Counted from the first letter of the stretch, positions 1 to 12,592 are shown. The stretch is 64,000 bases of DNA from Agrocybe praecox (GCA_964017145.1 OZ024844.1:1116001-1180000); one strand, 5' to 3'. Program-made: numbers and translations. Notes: generated by a model not told the origin, from the sequence alone.

Positions 1-278
1 CGCAAAGGCTCGAGGTTTGCAATTTTGTCGCGCATCTTGCCCCCGAAGGAGAAGTGAATGACTAAAACCTGGGTCATAGAAGAAATAGCGAGGTGTGTCA
101 TGTTCTTGCGCGCGCCACTAAGCTCAGCCAGGCCGACGATATTGCCTTCAATAGTGTTCAAAAACTCAGGTAGAAGTTGCTGAAATTCGGTATAGTCGCA
201 TGGAATGACAAGAATATCAGGGTGAGGGTGCAGAAATATGTCCTGCTTTATGGGGAATCGGTCGAACGAGGCCGCCAT
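1..278 (-). CDS. SF1 helicase-like protein, paralogue B (N-terminal part, cut by window edge)
   Basis: The first ATG (minus strand, 278) opens a frame that runs off the left end of the window. Its ~90 residues align with the N-terminus of the next gene (980-3713). Both have an IKQ-I stretch, then a [LV]LP[EK]FL motif, then N[IV][AV]GLA, then a [LY]LAIS-like stretch followed by VLVI. This marks it as a second member of the same family, head to tail on the same strand. The start lies ten bases downstream of an AG that could be a 3' splice site (TTTCCAG), so an upstream exon is possible. The helicase motors would lie outside the window, so function is inferred from the paralogue only. Whether the gene is intact cannot be judged here. 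Confidence 0.6.
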   Translation of the reverse strand, partial: MAASFDRFPIKQDIFLHPHPDILVIPCDYTEFQQLLPEFLNTIEGNIVGLAELSGARKNMTHLAISSMTQVLVIHFSFGGKMRDKIANLEPL

Positions 279-979
279 ATTGTGAATTCTGGAAAGGAAG
301 AACAAGGAGGAAAGCGAACTCACCCTTGCCGCTTAAATAAGACAGTCGCGGGGCTTTATGCACAGAATGCCACACTCGTGCCACCTCATAGAAAAGAGCT
401 GAAAGACAAGACAATGGCTCACTGACATTGTTTGGTGTGTACCTCGACTCAATGATAGTAGGCCACAGAGCGAACCTCAAGCGACGCGTTGTTGGTAATT
501 AAAAATAATAAAAACAGCACGAATTATGCGTTCTTTCCAGTGGTTTGCCTCATTCAGTACATGTCGCGACTCGTTTAGAAGATTGAAAAGGGGTCTTTAT
601 TCATATATCAAGAGATTGAATGTGTCGTAAGAAGTATAGGTTATGGACTGTGGAGGAAAGGAAGTTGTTACGTTGTCAAGTTGAAACAATCGGCTGACTC
701 GTTCAATATTCAATCACAATCATGTCACGGGCTTCAAAATATGTCATGCCTAGTAGTACTTAATAATAGTAGTAATTGATCAAATTTTCATAGTGCCAAA
801 TCTATGGTCTATACAGGGGCCCTATACCACAATCGCTTTCAAGAATAGGGGGGTCAGAGTAGCGGTTCTGCGTCGGTTCTCCTCCGGTTCTCGACCCGGT
901 TCTCGAATCGAAACTGCAGGCAGTTCCGGACAGAGAATCGACATAAAAATCGGTTCTACTCTGACCACCCACAGAAATA
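279..979. other. Intergenic region between the helicase paralogues
   Basis: No gene is supported. The 3' side, at about 860-915, carries a short degenerate CGGTTCT-type repeat (five imperfect copies). Small open frames on both strands here show no recognisable motif or splice-linked continuation. Confidence 0.4.
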
Positions 980-3713
980 TCAAATGCGAAGAATAAAACC
1001 TGGCTGAATTACTTTCCGATAATTGATCCAAGGAGTACCCTGTAGGGACCGGCACAGACCGCCGACGAGTGAATCCGCACCAGGCCCTTCGATGAAACTA
1101 CGGTTAGTACAGATAATCATAGCCTTCTTGCATCTCGTGAGCATCACATTAACACGCCGTTTGTCGTTCAAAAACCCAAGCTTCTTTGTTCGGACGACAG
1201 AAACGATAATGTAGTCGTCTTCGTTGCCTTTTAGGGAAAGGCTTGGCTATTGAATATTCAACAAATATGAACAAGCGACATACCTTGGAAAGAGTCGACA
1301 TTGAAACACTTGTCTTCCCATGGAAGTTTGGCTTGTTTTAAGCCATTTTCCAACAGCGAACGTTGAGGGTCATATGGAGTAATAATGCGGAAGGATTTTC
1401 CTTCAGCATTCAACTGTCGAGCAATGCGAATTGCCACATCAACCTCTCCATTATTCTATGCAAGACTCATGTTGTGAATGGCATTCATTCCTTGAAGCGA
1501 GAAATATATACCTTCCAACTATGTCCTTTGGATTCTTCGACGCCATTACTAACGTCAATGAATCGACAACAACTCGGATGCGATATTTCGTGCTGGGTCT
1601 TGAGTAGACCATTATAGACATGTTTGGAAATGAAATTTCCTATGGGAATTGGCATACGATCTACAAGTCACGATATTAGCCAAAAAGACATTAATCAGAA
1701 ACACAAGATGGAAGAGCACGCACACTGGATATCTAACAATGCCGCTTTCTTTCGTAGATGGGGATGCTCAAAGACACTCTTCAATATGGGCACATCATTA
1801 GACCCATACGGTGCAACTAGTTCGCGTATATCAGGATAAAACAAATGAAGCATATAAATTATGTCTTACGCTGCTTATCGTCTCCGATAAAGACAATTTT
1901 TCGTATGGATGGACGGAAACGCGCCAGCGCGGGTAGATAGTCCGCAATGTCAATTTGGCTGGCTTCGTCAAAAATTACCGTTTCAACCGGAACCAGTGTC
2001 GTAATTGGGGCAATTTTCCCGTTGGATAACATGCTAACTGTGCACAGAATCACTCTTGACCCGCGTAGAAGTCTTTCCACCCCGCGCAAGTCATCCGGTA
2101 AATTATCGGTCCTTAAGACTCTGTCTTGAATCTTTTCATATAAGTGTTCGTGCCTAAATATATGTAGGTTGAGCAAGCCCGCGTCGCCCAAAAATCTGGA
2201 AGGCCTACCAATCGAAGTGAAAGTCCAAAGAGACAATGAGGGTGAAATCAAGGAAATCGACGGCTGCTAATTTTTCGGCTATGTTCTTCACGGCCACATT
2301 TGACTGAGCAGCCAGCCAGATGGTCGAACCTGTCTTTCCCAGCTCCATGATGCTCGTAACGCTAGCTGCAATAACCGTTGTTTTTCCGGTTCCCGGAGGA
2401 CCATGTATGACAACAAGTCGATCTTTATCTTTGAGGGAAAGTATCGTCCGGACTGCTGATTTTTGAGATTTATTCAGTGTTCTATCCGATGGAAAATAAA
2501 GGTTGGGGGGCTTCGAAAGATTTTGTTTTTTATCCCAACAAACGGGCTGTTCCGGAAACCACATAAGCTTGACGAAAAAGTGACTGATCAACGGTGTCGG
2601 GTCTCGAAGTGCTTCCAGCATAATAGCAGTCTTCAAGACCTCCGCAGAAGTAGGAGGTTCTTTCCCCACTGTCTGCACTACTTTCACTCGACCGTTCACA
2701 GTGCCGCTCATCGCGACTGTGGCCAATCGCCCGTCGACCTTCTTAAGTTTACCCTTTTGCATGTGTGTTTTCCCGTCGCGTCCATGTGTCGTTATTTCGA
2801 TATGCTGGTAATAATACACTGTAAGTAGATATTTATTTTAGGAAGGAAACATTTGTACCTGAGGTCCACCTGGATTCCTAAACTTTGTTTTGTATCTTTC
2901 CGCTCTGAACAAAAGCTGGTTTGACCTTGACTTCATCCCGATTTCGCTGTCTACATCATGTTTCACTCTAGTTGGCTTCAGAGCGTCTACGCGACTCATG
3001 ACACGAATAGTGGTGGTAACGAAGTTCAGCGTCTACAAGAAAGTTTGAGTAAAAGTCACGAAAGCAACAAGAATAATCACTGATTGATCAAGAATTGATG
3101 TGTTAATTGAAGCCTTTGAAGCCAACCTATCCTTCATCTTCAAAGCGCCATAGCATGCTGCCCAAGCTTCTAAAGCACATTTTTTCTGAGACTCGGTCCC
3201 GCAGGGGTTGTCCAATAGAGAAGCCACGGACTTTACATTAACAGACGCCGGTCGACCAAGAATTGCTGTTAAAGCTTCAATAGATCCTCGAGATCCTTCC
3301 GTCGTGAGAGAAAATAAATCTTTTGCGTTATTTATTCGAAGTTGATGGTCTTGAAACAACGATGTCGCTAGTTTGTCCATATGAAAGGCGGATTTCGACG
3401 GTACATCATCGTTCAGAAAGCTTTGCAGAGCCGAGAATCCTGCCTTTCTGTCCCCTTTACTGCCCTGGTTTGACATGTCAATTACTAGAACCTTCGTCCG
3501 GAAAGATATGGCTAGATATCTCATGACATGACGTGTCTGGTGTACCTGCGCCAGACCAGCCACATTGTCTTGTGGGTCGACCAGTTCTAGAAACTTGGGC
3601 AGGACGCTATGAACATCAGAGAGATGACAAGACAGAAACAGAATTTCAGAACATGAAGCTCCTGGTATGATATTCTGTTTGATGTAAACCTGAGGACGAG
3701 TCTTGCGTGGCAT
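980..3713 (-). CDS. UPF1/SMUBP2-type superfamily 1 helicase (paralogue A)
   Basis: Probable nucleic-acid-dependent ATPase/helicase of SF1. Reading the minus strand from ATG 3713, an N-terminal domain of ~200 residues is followed by the helicase core. Motif I GPPGTGKTT lies near 2400. QSNVAVKNIAEKL (motif Ia-like) follows near 2290. Motif II is DEAS (near 1970), followed by FIGDDKQ (motif III) near 1885. In the second RecA lobe I see ITPYDPQRS (motif IV, ~1370), VDSFQGNEDD (motif V, ~1290-1225) and RRVNVMLTRCKKA (motif VI, ~1150). All key motifs are present and the frame is continuous across introns at about 1663-1725, 1455-1511 and 1230-1286, so the gene looks intact. The stop is at 980. The N-terminal domain resembles no family I can name with confidence. 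Exact exon limits between 1860 and 3030 are approximate. Confidence 0.8.
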
Positions 3714-4624
3714 GATGGTGAAGAGCGACAGAGGTAGAAAGGTGAATGGTTCGGCCTTGCTCTTGAAGGCAGCGGATGGAAGGTCACCATGCGCAGCAAG
3801 AGAATCGCGAATTCATATAGAGCGGCTGCTCGAAGACCACCAGCTACCGTTTGCGGCTGGGGTCAGCTGTCTGTACCCTTATCCTAGATCAGACGTTGAC
3901 TTCTTGAACGATGGGGTCCTCTTTTGTGTTACTAATACCAGTGCATCTCGGCCTCACGTTATTCATATCTAATTAGCTTGTCCGATCTATGCGGTTCGAC
4001 AAGCTGATTAGCTCAAAAGCTTGTTTCACTAGGCTCGAAACCAGCTGTTATAGTGGCAGGATTCAAGAGAAAAACGGGAGAAAAAAAAAGTGAAAAGGGA
4101 ATTACATGATAGCCACTATAACGGCTAGTACGACAGTGCCTGGACTCTTAGTCCAGGTTTCACCCACAACTGTTCTTCCTTTCTAGGTAATCCGCCCACT
4201 TTCCCACCATCACACCTTTCTATTCTATCCAAAATTTAATTACAGGCACAGCCATATCCCACAGCCATAGTGTCACGTACAGTCATTCTCTTCGCACGTG
4301 CCTTTCTCGCGTTCATGGTTCGCGTCCACTTTTTGTTTTTGTTTTTGTTTTTCTTCTTACATCCTCGCGCGTCTTCCGCACTTCTGGAGAACATAAACAG
4401 GGTCTCGCAATAAAATTTTTATTTATTTTACAGGCACCTTATTACAGGCACCTTATGGAACGGTCGTTCTTTCATTCGCCTCTCTGTCGCCTCCTTCCGT
4501 TTTCATCATTTCACGATTGCTCGTGTTCGCTCTGACTTTGCCACAGAAATGCGGGAATTGTGCCACCTGTACCACGTGTAAATTCAGTTTTTATTTTTTA
4601 TTTTTTTTGAGTTTGATATTTTCG
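3714..4624. other. Intergenic region, simple-sequence rich
   Basis: No gene is supported. It holds a GTTTTT microsatellite (4334-4354), poly-A and poly-T tracts, and a duplicated CAGGCACCTTAT segment at ~4431-4456. It separates the helicase from the orphan gene cluster. Confidence 0.4.
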
Positions 4625-5630
4625 TCAAAGTGGCGACTCACAAGTCTGTATCACGTTGGACATCTGCTCGGTCCCTCGTTTTTTATTTGGTACATATCTC
4701 GACAATACAACATTTGACAACATATCTAACATGTCTTGGTGATTATGATAGTATCTGTTTGTCGACGTTGATGGGAGAGTGCCGGCTCCGGGAGCAATTT
4801 CAGTATTTGACATCATACTGTTCATGTACTTTGTGAACGGTGAATCTTCTTGTACGATAAACGAGATGTTGTCGACATCCGTCTGTAAGTGATTGGTGCT
4901 CGTATACGGGGGGGTATTATGTGACTGTGAGTCCATTTGTAAGGAATATGACAATAGTATGCGTCTTTTATGTAAGCTCACTTGTATGTTGTCCGTATTT
5001 TTTAGACTCTCGTCGTCCGGGTGAGACGTCTCATGGCGAATTTTGCTAGCTCCTGGTTGGGCTTGATGCAATATCCCATTGAATAAATCTAGATGTCGAT
5101 TCGTATCTTCTTGGCGGTTGACATCAGTAAGAATAGACTTTATGGGTACATTGGTCTCGTAGTTCTGAATCAGATCAGTTGATCCTGTGTAAGTCTTATT
5201 ATATTCCTATGAAAAGAAAGAACATAGACGTACCGTTATATCACTGGTGTCACCTAGCGGAAGTATCTCCCTCATTCCCTGTTGAGACGCGTGATTCGTC
5301 GTCTCTGTTTTGATGCATCGTTGTTTGTAATGTTCTCCTAACTTTCTGTATCTTGCATTTTTGAAATATTCTGGTGTGCGGTGTGTGTGTGTAGCTTCAC
5401 TGTGTATGTTGGCGCCATGGCCTCTTCGATGTACAAGTGTGCTGTACGATTTTGATGCGTCGATTGTCGCCCTTTCTTTACCGTCGCACTAAATTTTTTC
5501 CAATTGATCAGTGTGCCGCTTAACCGTATATAGCGTAGCGTACCCTGAAGTGACCCTCTGGTCGCTCTACCCTCTTATTGAGTTGTCCGCTCGAACGACG
5601 ACGTGCCAGGAAAAGTATATCTTGTTGCAT
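4625..5630 (-). CDS. Orphan multi-exon gene, unknown function
   Basis: I do not recognise the family. The frame opens at ATG 5630 (MQQDILFLARRR...). A ~56-bp intron (donor GTACGC, acceptor TTTAG at ~5489) joins in frame to an exon covering ~5488-5236. A further short intron begins at GTACGT near 5235. The last exon ends at the TAG at 4625. The product is about 290 residues, hydrophilic and rich in His, Ser, Thr and Arg, with a basic N-terminus (three consecutive Arg followed by Ser-Ser) and no membrane segment. That composition suggests a soluble, possibly nuclear protein, but this is only an inference. The acceptor of the second intron is uncertain. The poly-A stretch upstream contains an in-frame stop, which supports the chosen start. 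Confidence 0.5.
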
Positions 5631-6092
5631 TTGTTTCCTTTGCTCTTGGCTTGAGGTTACAGTATAGATAGAAGGACTCGTTTTTTTTTATTAGCGTTCC
5701 GGGGAAGTTGCTGATAAAATAAACATACTGCGATTCCATAGCGTGAATTGGCGACCCTCTATTGCTGTGCGGATGTTGTGTAGTCGACGTACACGTTGAG
5801 CGTATAAATATATATCTCATACACCCCTTCCAATCTAAAAAAAGATATTTCTAAACTTCTTTCGTGTTTTTCTTTTCTTTTTCTTTTTTGTTCTGTGTGC
5901 GCCGCTTGATTCGATTAGCGTAGTCTGCGACCTATGAATATTTGAATAATGACCCGGGGTTCGTATATATTAACTTTCAGCCGAGCGCCGCTTATTTGTT
6001 TTGTATTGCCCTGTTTATCTCCTTCGCTGTGAACGTTTACGGTCTGTTCCAGTTAACTTTTTTTTTTTTTGCTACTTACGCATCACAGTTCA

Positions 6093-6632
6093 ATGGATCC
6101 TCTCCTAGTTGACTGCTCCCCTTCGTGTTTACTTTTTCCGAGACGGTCTGATGGAAAGATAATGTTACCAGATCCCAATACACATCGTTTAATGATCTCG
6201 GATGGCTGTGCCAGTCTCTACGGTATACCGCCTTGCTTAGGTATTCGTCATCGCGATACGGTTGTTCTTCGTAAGTCTTACACTCTTGTCTGTTATTTGC
6301 CTCTCTTTTGGACGTCTTTATTCGCTGGTTTTTCTTATGCGTTCTTTTTGTGGTGTAGGACCGTCTGCAGAAACATTTTACAAGACACGAATTAATATTT
6401 CTAGTGCGTTCTCGGTCATATCGCTCGTGTGCTCTTCTTATTTATCTTTGATTCTTTCGTTTTCCGTGACGAAAAAGCCTCTCAACCCAATAGAGGTATC
6501 CGACACGGGCATAAGGAACAATTATCGCAATTCAGTCGTGTGCGGAAATTTGTTTCGCGGTCAAAGAGGCAGAGATATTCGGGTAGTGTATTCGATGCTT
6601 GTCCTTCTCCTTTTAGAATCTATCTATCTTAG
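6093..6632 (+). CDS. Orphan three-exon gene, small basic C-terminus
   Basis: I do not recognise the family. Exon 1 (6093-6270) starts at ATGGATCC, exon 2 is 6359-6403 and exon 3 is 6478-6632, with GT-AG introns of 88 and 74 bp that keep the frame. The product is about 125 residues. The C-terminal third is strongly basic (RKFVSRSKRQR), which resembles a nuclear localisation or nucleic-acid-binding tail. It converges with the kinase-like gene on the opposite strand; the two stop codons are only ~40 bp apart (6632 and 6669). A read-through ORF of 203 codons in another frame crosses the introns and was not used. Confidence 0.5.
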
Positions 6633-6668
6633 TCTCCACTTTATAGAGCTACTAGTACATCTGGACTA

Positions 6669-9020
6669 CTATGTAGCGAGGAACAGTCCTTCGAATAACC
6701 TGTTGTTAGTTACGATACGTGCTGACGGACGCTTGTTCGGGGATGCTGTGGTGCAAGAGCGGATAAACGACTTGAGATCGACGTACTGTACGGAATTCTA
6801 TACCAATGATTTAGTGTTTGTGGTGGGGTATGAAAAATGCACAGTGACTTACGAGAATCCATCTACTTTCTAGAACATATTGGTGATTTGCTGAAAATGT
6901 TGCAGAAGTCTCGGGGTACTCTAATCTCCATGGCGGGCTGGGGTGTATTCCGCCTATGCTTGCGTATATAATGCGCGCGAAGTCCTTATCGAGACGACCC
7001 GATATAATTTCCACGCTCATAAACAACTCTGCTGGGACGTCCGTCTTCGAAAATAGACGTCTACCTGTGAAAATTTCGAAGATGACACACCCAAGTGCGA
7101 ATATGTCGACTTGATAATCCCATCCCATGACTTTCAATAAACGGGTAAGAAATACAGACTCTTGGCTTAGCGTGTGGCTTTACTCACGAGTGTACATTTC
7201 CGGGGCTCTGTATCCAATCTGACCAACTATACCGTGCACCTTAGTAGGGTAGGATTTTGATTCCTCTAGTCCCGATACCCTTATTTCTATATTTTGAAGG
7301 ATACTCTATTGTCTTGTTTAGCTGCAGTTCTCCATCGCAGTATATCGTTATAGAATATAAGACGTACTCTTTCGTAAAATTCACCGTTCTTATTGATGTC
7401 CTGAACACTAACAGTCGAGTCGCATAATAATACGACGTTATCGAGAGTCAGGCTTGTGTGTACGATTTGGGTTTTGTGTAAAACTATCGATGACAGTTAG
7501 TGTCGCTGCTCTTCGGAGTTGCAATTTATGTTACATACATTCGATTGCCTTGCATAACTGCCAAGCAATTGCTATACACTGTCGTTTAGGTAATGGAAAT
7601 ATATTCTGGGATCGGATGAGTTGTGACATAGACATTTCACGATTGTCGAATATTAGACATTGGCGTCCTTTCCATGTAGCATCCCCTATCGTTATGCAAA
7701 ATATTCTGTTTTATCAATTAGAAGGATTCACTTATGCAGTTGCATATCGTATGTAATCACTCACTGTTGCATTTGAACAGACGAAGTTGTCGCCTGTCTT
7801 ATTATAGCTCCGATGTTACGAGCTCTCTCCGCTTTCATATCCGTGCCTTTCTTTTTCATTATCTTGATAATGACTTTTCGATCTTCTGTTCGATCTTGTG
7901 CTTGCCACTCCCGTTTATTACCAGTTCCGATAGACTTCAATAGCTGATCTATTAATATAATTTGTTAAATTATGGTGATGTCGTAGTATTTGATGGCTTA
8001 TTTTGGTACATCTCTTGTCTATCACATCAAACACTTTCGGTGTTGTGCCGCGTTTCGTTCGGCTTATAATTCTGAGTAAATCGTTATATGTTTTGCTATT
8101 TCATACATTATAGGAACACTTACCGTGGCATTTGCACTATTTAGTATCGTCGATGTAATTGGTCAGCTTATAATAGGTTGGGAAGTGAATTATACTTCCG
8201 TTGACTTGCCATGCGTCTTTAATACTATTCCACAACTATTCTACATTCGTTACTTTCGTCTGTTTTACGTACAGTTTCAATAGTTGGAGTGAACTCGGCA
8301 GGATGAATTGATATTATTGGTTCTGTTTTTGCCTATGCGGCATATGATGAGAAGGTTGGGATACGCAAACAGACTTCTTCTCCTTCTCGCTCCGGTTAGT
8401 ATTGCTCTGTTTTATAATCAAGTTGACCGTTGGATCGGGTATCCGCTTATAGAGGAGCTATTTGCTCCTATGAAGAGTTCTATTTTTATTTTTCTTCTGA
8501 TGACGTATGGTATATGATCTGTCGAGTGTCTTGTTCGTATAGAATGTAACTCTTGAATCGCCCTTTACATTGCATGGTGTCTTTGCCGACATGCTGGTGA
8601 TATTTTGGTACTCTTTTGTGTCCGGGAACCTGAAGTGATTGTCTCCTACGAGGATGTTGCGGTTAACAACTGATTATAGTAAGTTCGGGTTTTGTATAAG
8701 GAAACTTCAGCGCATTTTTGGATGGCAGAGTCTATCAAAATACAGGTATCCCAAGAGGAAACAAACGATCCGAGCGTCGGACGAGTATAGTCTTTCTGGA
8801 ACTCTCGACATCCAATTTGAACGAGGTTTCAACTACACTTCTAGTACCGATTTTTAGTACCGATTTACGTTCACAGGATATACGGAGCTGTACCGATTTT
8901 TTTCTTGCTATGTGTATACCAATGGGTCATATGTCTCGTTTCGTGCTCAATGTCCGGTAAGTGTTCTATTACCTGGTTTACTACTGCTCTGATTGCGGCG
9001 TAGAGTTCCATGTCAATCAT
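6669..9020 (-). CDS. Protein kinase-like protein with degenerate catalytic residues (probable pseudokinase)
   Basis: Six or more exons rebuild a kinase fold on the minus strand. A beta-3 lysine is present in KVIIKIMKKK (~7880), then an alpha-C-like segment. The hinge/alpha-E exon ends in QLCKAIE. After a ~60-bp intron the catalytic loop reads IVHTSLTLDN instead of the usual HRDLKPEN, so the catalytic Asp is Ser. The DFG position reads IRVSGLEES, with no Asp. The APE motif is intact (GYRAPEM, ~7205), as are DIFALGCVIFEIFTGRRLF (~7100) and a subdomain XI arginine (PNKRPSA, ~6725). The end is TAG 6671-6669; the start at 9020 (MIDMEL...) and the first introns are less certain. It probably binds or scaffolds rather than phosphorylates, but that is inference from the missing residues. 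Confidence 0.7.
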
Positions 9021-10021
9021 TAGCGGCGTGGACACAGTTCCGTATATTCTCACTAATTTTCACGGACGCACTCATAGGCGCGCGAATCATACGAGAGATT
9101 TCGTCGTTTCCGAGGAATTTTGACTGTGTACGGGATTAAATGTGCCCGTTTGTTTAATTGTTTTTGTTCGATTGTATGTACTCTCTATAAACTGAACAGT
9201 ATAACCAATTTTTGCTCGGTATCCTTTGGTCTTTTTATTAACGTGACATTCGGGCGTATTCTGCAGCTTCATATGCGGTCTTGTGAGTATGTTTATTGTC
9301 ATTTTACAGTCTATCTTGCTCTCTCTCTCTGTGGTGTATTACCCGTTATGATTTTATGCTCCTACAACAGATGATTTTGAAAAATTTCCGACTAGATAGC
9401 AGACCGATTGGAGCGCGTGTCTTCAACGGCCAAATGAGTCGTCCGAAACGACGATTCCTGTTAACAATAATCGTTGGTCGTGTCGGACATGTCGAATTTG
9501 TATTAATTACCTTGGTTAAATGAAATGCATGTTTTCTTACCCTTCCTTGCCGCCTTTGCGATGCTGTTTACACACTTTTATTCCGGAGTTACTTGGTATG
9601 GTACAGTGTTTCTGACCTTTCTGTTTGTTCTTTGGCTCTTGGGGTTCTTTTCGAAGGGTTATTTCGTATTGTAATAACCGACGCCACAATATAACCGATG
9701 TCATGTCTCTTGATGTAACCGATACCGTCGTGATTGCCGACTTTCCTTAAGTGGATAAGAGGAGGTATACATTGTTTTGTCGAGTGTTTATAGCTTCTTT
9801 GTATAGGATCAACGACATCATTTGAGTCGGGATCCCTCTCCTGTTGTTTGGTTTTCCCGTAGTATTGATTGTTGAATCGTGAACGGAATGTCGTTACACT
9901 ATTTTTCTACTTGTAGACATTACGTGGTAATCACTATGTATTTCCATCGGTAGTTGAATCTTACTGCCGATAGTTACGATAACGTGGGTGGAGGGTAATC
10001 TATGATGAGATGCTACAAATA
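9021..10021. other. Gap between divergently arranged genes
   Basis: It lies between the 5' ends of the kinase-like gene (-) and the 10022 gene (+), so it may hold two promoters. Several small ORFs occur on both strands but none has recognisable motifs or in-frame splice continuation. A 5' exon of the kinase-like gene could lie at 9087-9300. Confidence 0.35.
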
Positions 10022-10753
10022 ATGGACTGGTCTGCGTACCCTCGATTTAACTTAGTTTACCATATGATGGAAGTAGAAAAGACATGGCTTACAGAGGTGA
10101 GTGTTCAGCCGCGCTGGCGAGTGACATTCTCCCGTTTTTATTTTTGTGTTTAGTATCCCGCTCTCTTCACTCGTCCGATGACAGAGGAACCGATCCAGTC
10201 TGTACATATGGATGGGCTGTCTCGTCAAGCCCTTATGGTAAGTCGAATTTCTTATGTTTTTGTGTGTTGTTCTGTTCTTAATTAATCTTGTATTCTCATA
10301 TATCAGTCTAATTCTCATACCAGGAAGTGTATTGTGTTGGCCACTGGTGGGACTCTCCAATTAGTGGACTTCAAAATCGCTGTCGAGGATTTTGAGTATA
10401 TCGACATGTCTGGACTCTTCCCCAACGGTGCTTTAGGGACACGGTTGACGAGTGTGCCTGGAACGTCGATGAAGTTGGAATATGATCTCAGAATCGTCAC
10501 AACAAAATCCCCGACTCACGCCGCACTCAATAAATGTATACAGGATTTGACTGGACGGGAATGGGCCGGAAACATAGTAATTTCAAAGTACGCGACGAAC
10601 AATACCCCCGAAGATGTACTATGGAGCGATAGGGCGTTCCTGATTCTCTGTTTAAATAGGTATGACTTTTTCTGTGTTTCTTCCAACCGAGTGTTAATCA
10701 TCAACCTTCTCGTTTTCAGGTGGATCCAGCATATACGATCAATGGAAGACTAA
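10022..10753 (+). CDS. Orphan four-exon gene, unknown function
   Basis: I do not recognise the family. The exons are 10022-10096, 10154-10237, 10307-10659 and 10720-10753. All junctions are canonical GT-AG introns of 57, 69 and 60 bp, and the frame holds throughout, which makes the gene model strong. The product is about 181 residues: a tryptophan-rich N-terminus (MDWSAYP...), a central hydrophobic stretch (IVLATGGTLQLVDF) and an acidic end (SMED). There is no signal peptide or obvious domain. It ends about 100 bp before the 3' end of the convergent F-box gene. Confidence 0.6.
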
Positions 10754-10850
10754 AATGTGATCGTTCTATTCGAGTGCTATATACTACATTTCTTCAATTC
10801 AAATCAATGTTTGTCATAAGTTTACATTTCGATTACAGTTTGTCCGCAAT

Positions 10851-12592
10851 TCACAGCGAGGTGTCACTACCATCCGAATCCATTTCTGTTATCATTTGAT
10901 CTTCGTTGTTGTCCGATCCCGTTTGATCTTCGTCCTCTTCTGATAGCAACTCTATGTAATCGTCGTCGTCTTCCGATTCCATGTATTCTTCTTCGTCGTA
11001 TGATAACGAAAATTCTTCACTTTGCTCTAATTCTCCATAATCATCCGATTCTGTTTGTATTGAACTCACTTCATCGTCATTATTCTCATCGGCGTCGGAC
11101 GAATGCAAAGATAAGCCTGTCGTACTATTCGAAGAATGTGAGGTCATCGTCGTAGTATCATTTGACGAAGACGAGCTCGTGGTATCGCTAGGATCATAAG
11201 AGGACACATTTGTATCACTACCGGTAGAATCTGTGATTGTCCCTGTGCTATCATGTGAAGGCGACCCTGTTGTATTGTTGTTGGTAGACGCTGTATGACT
11301 TGCGCTAGTATCCGTAGGCGTGGATGCGCTGGGAGTGATTGTGGTTAATGCGTAGTTTCCGGTGCTGTACCACTCCGTTGGATCTGTCCCATTGTCGACA
11401 TGACCGAATGAAGAATCTGGCCTTTTTGGGAACAGTATGAGCTACGTGTCTAGTGTAAAATATGTATTGCGCTCACCCGATATGAAGTGGTTTCAAGAGC
11501 CTAACGACCCCCGTATTTGGTACGGGTTGGTTGTGGATCCTCAGCACTTTGAAGGAGGCTGAGACTTGTTCCATTTCATCTTGTCTGTTCGTTAAATTAC
11601 TCCCTAATTCATATTTTGTATGAGTAATGTTCAGTATGAAATATATACTTCACACTCACCGGGAAGAGGAATAACCCAGCAATTCGGATCCCCTACTTGA
11701 CGAACCCCCCAAAATTCTCCATTTGGTACGGCCCATTCGTTTGGTATGTTCGTGTGTGGTAGTTTATCTCTGATAATTTCGAATCCACGCGACTCGTATT
11801 TCTGGACCCATGACATCTTCTCCTTTTCCTCATGAAGAGTGTAAAATTTGCGCTGCACGAACGTAGTGCGTGGAAACAGTGAAATGGCCAATGACGGGGA
11901 GACGAAATTGAGCACACCAGCTATAGATGTTATACTATAAGTACTTTTGGTCTCTTTAATAGAGCTGTATTCAACTTACTGGAGTGGTATTCGAAAAGGA
12001 TGTGATTGATCGGCGAACATCTTACACCTATTACTTGAATACGTTTAGTCTTCTCTGCGCCATTCCATAGAATGTCTCGTTTAACGTAGTTCACGACGCA
12101 TGCAATATTGCCATGTGCTGTAGTTTGGTTTGTGTTTTCATGGTCTTGATGTTGTGCGTCGTCTTTGTTACAGTTACGCTCGGGATACGACCCTAGATGA
12201 CCACGTTCGCTTGTTTCTAATCGGTAGCCTTGTCTTGAAATCCAGTTTGATACGTAACCGATTCTATAATTCGGCGTGTATATGTCCATGTCGCTGTCCG
12301 CGTAGAATGTTCTGTCAAAAAACTGTAGTGCTTGAGATCCCGATATTATAGAATCGTTTCGCGCGAGTAACCGGCGGAAGGCTTTAGTGTCGGTGAACCA
12401 GTACCTGAAGCGATAATCAAAGTTCCAAACCTTGTCTGTGTAGTATTGAGCCAATCCGCGAAGTGCCCAAGACGTTTTTGATAGTAGAAAAAGTTGTTCG
12501 ATAGAAAAGTATGAGAATACACGAAGTATGAGTTCCTCGGGTAAGCAAGCAATCGACGTGATGAAACTCATGGAGAGTACCAGGTTCTCCAT
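10851..12592 (-). CDS. F-box protein with acidic Ser/Thr-rich tail
   Basis: Likely a substrate adaptor of an SCF ubiquitin ligase. ATG 12592 is followed by an F-box (LPEELILRVFSYFSIEQ, residues ~17-33). The middle carries the FEYHSTGVLNF and ISLFPRTTFVQRK segments and VRQVGDPNCWVIPLP, a pattern I associate with a large agaricomycete F-box family. Introns near 11999-11920, 11650-11580 and 11475-11420 restore the frame each time. The final exon (11420-10851) is a low-complexity tail that begins Ser/Thr/Asn-rich and becomes very Glu/Asp-rich near the end, terminating in SDTSL. An open frame on the opposite strand at ~11480-11560 is a shadow. Binding partners cannot be read from the sequence. Confidence 0.75.

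Noticed and set aside
11460..11565. Plus-strand open frame opposite the F-box gene
   Set aside because: The minus strand is supported by in-frame splicing on both sides; the plus frame has no start or continuation.
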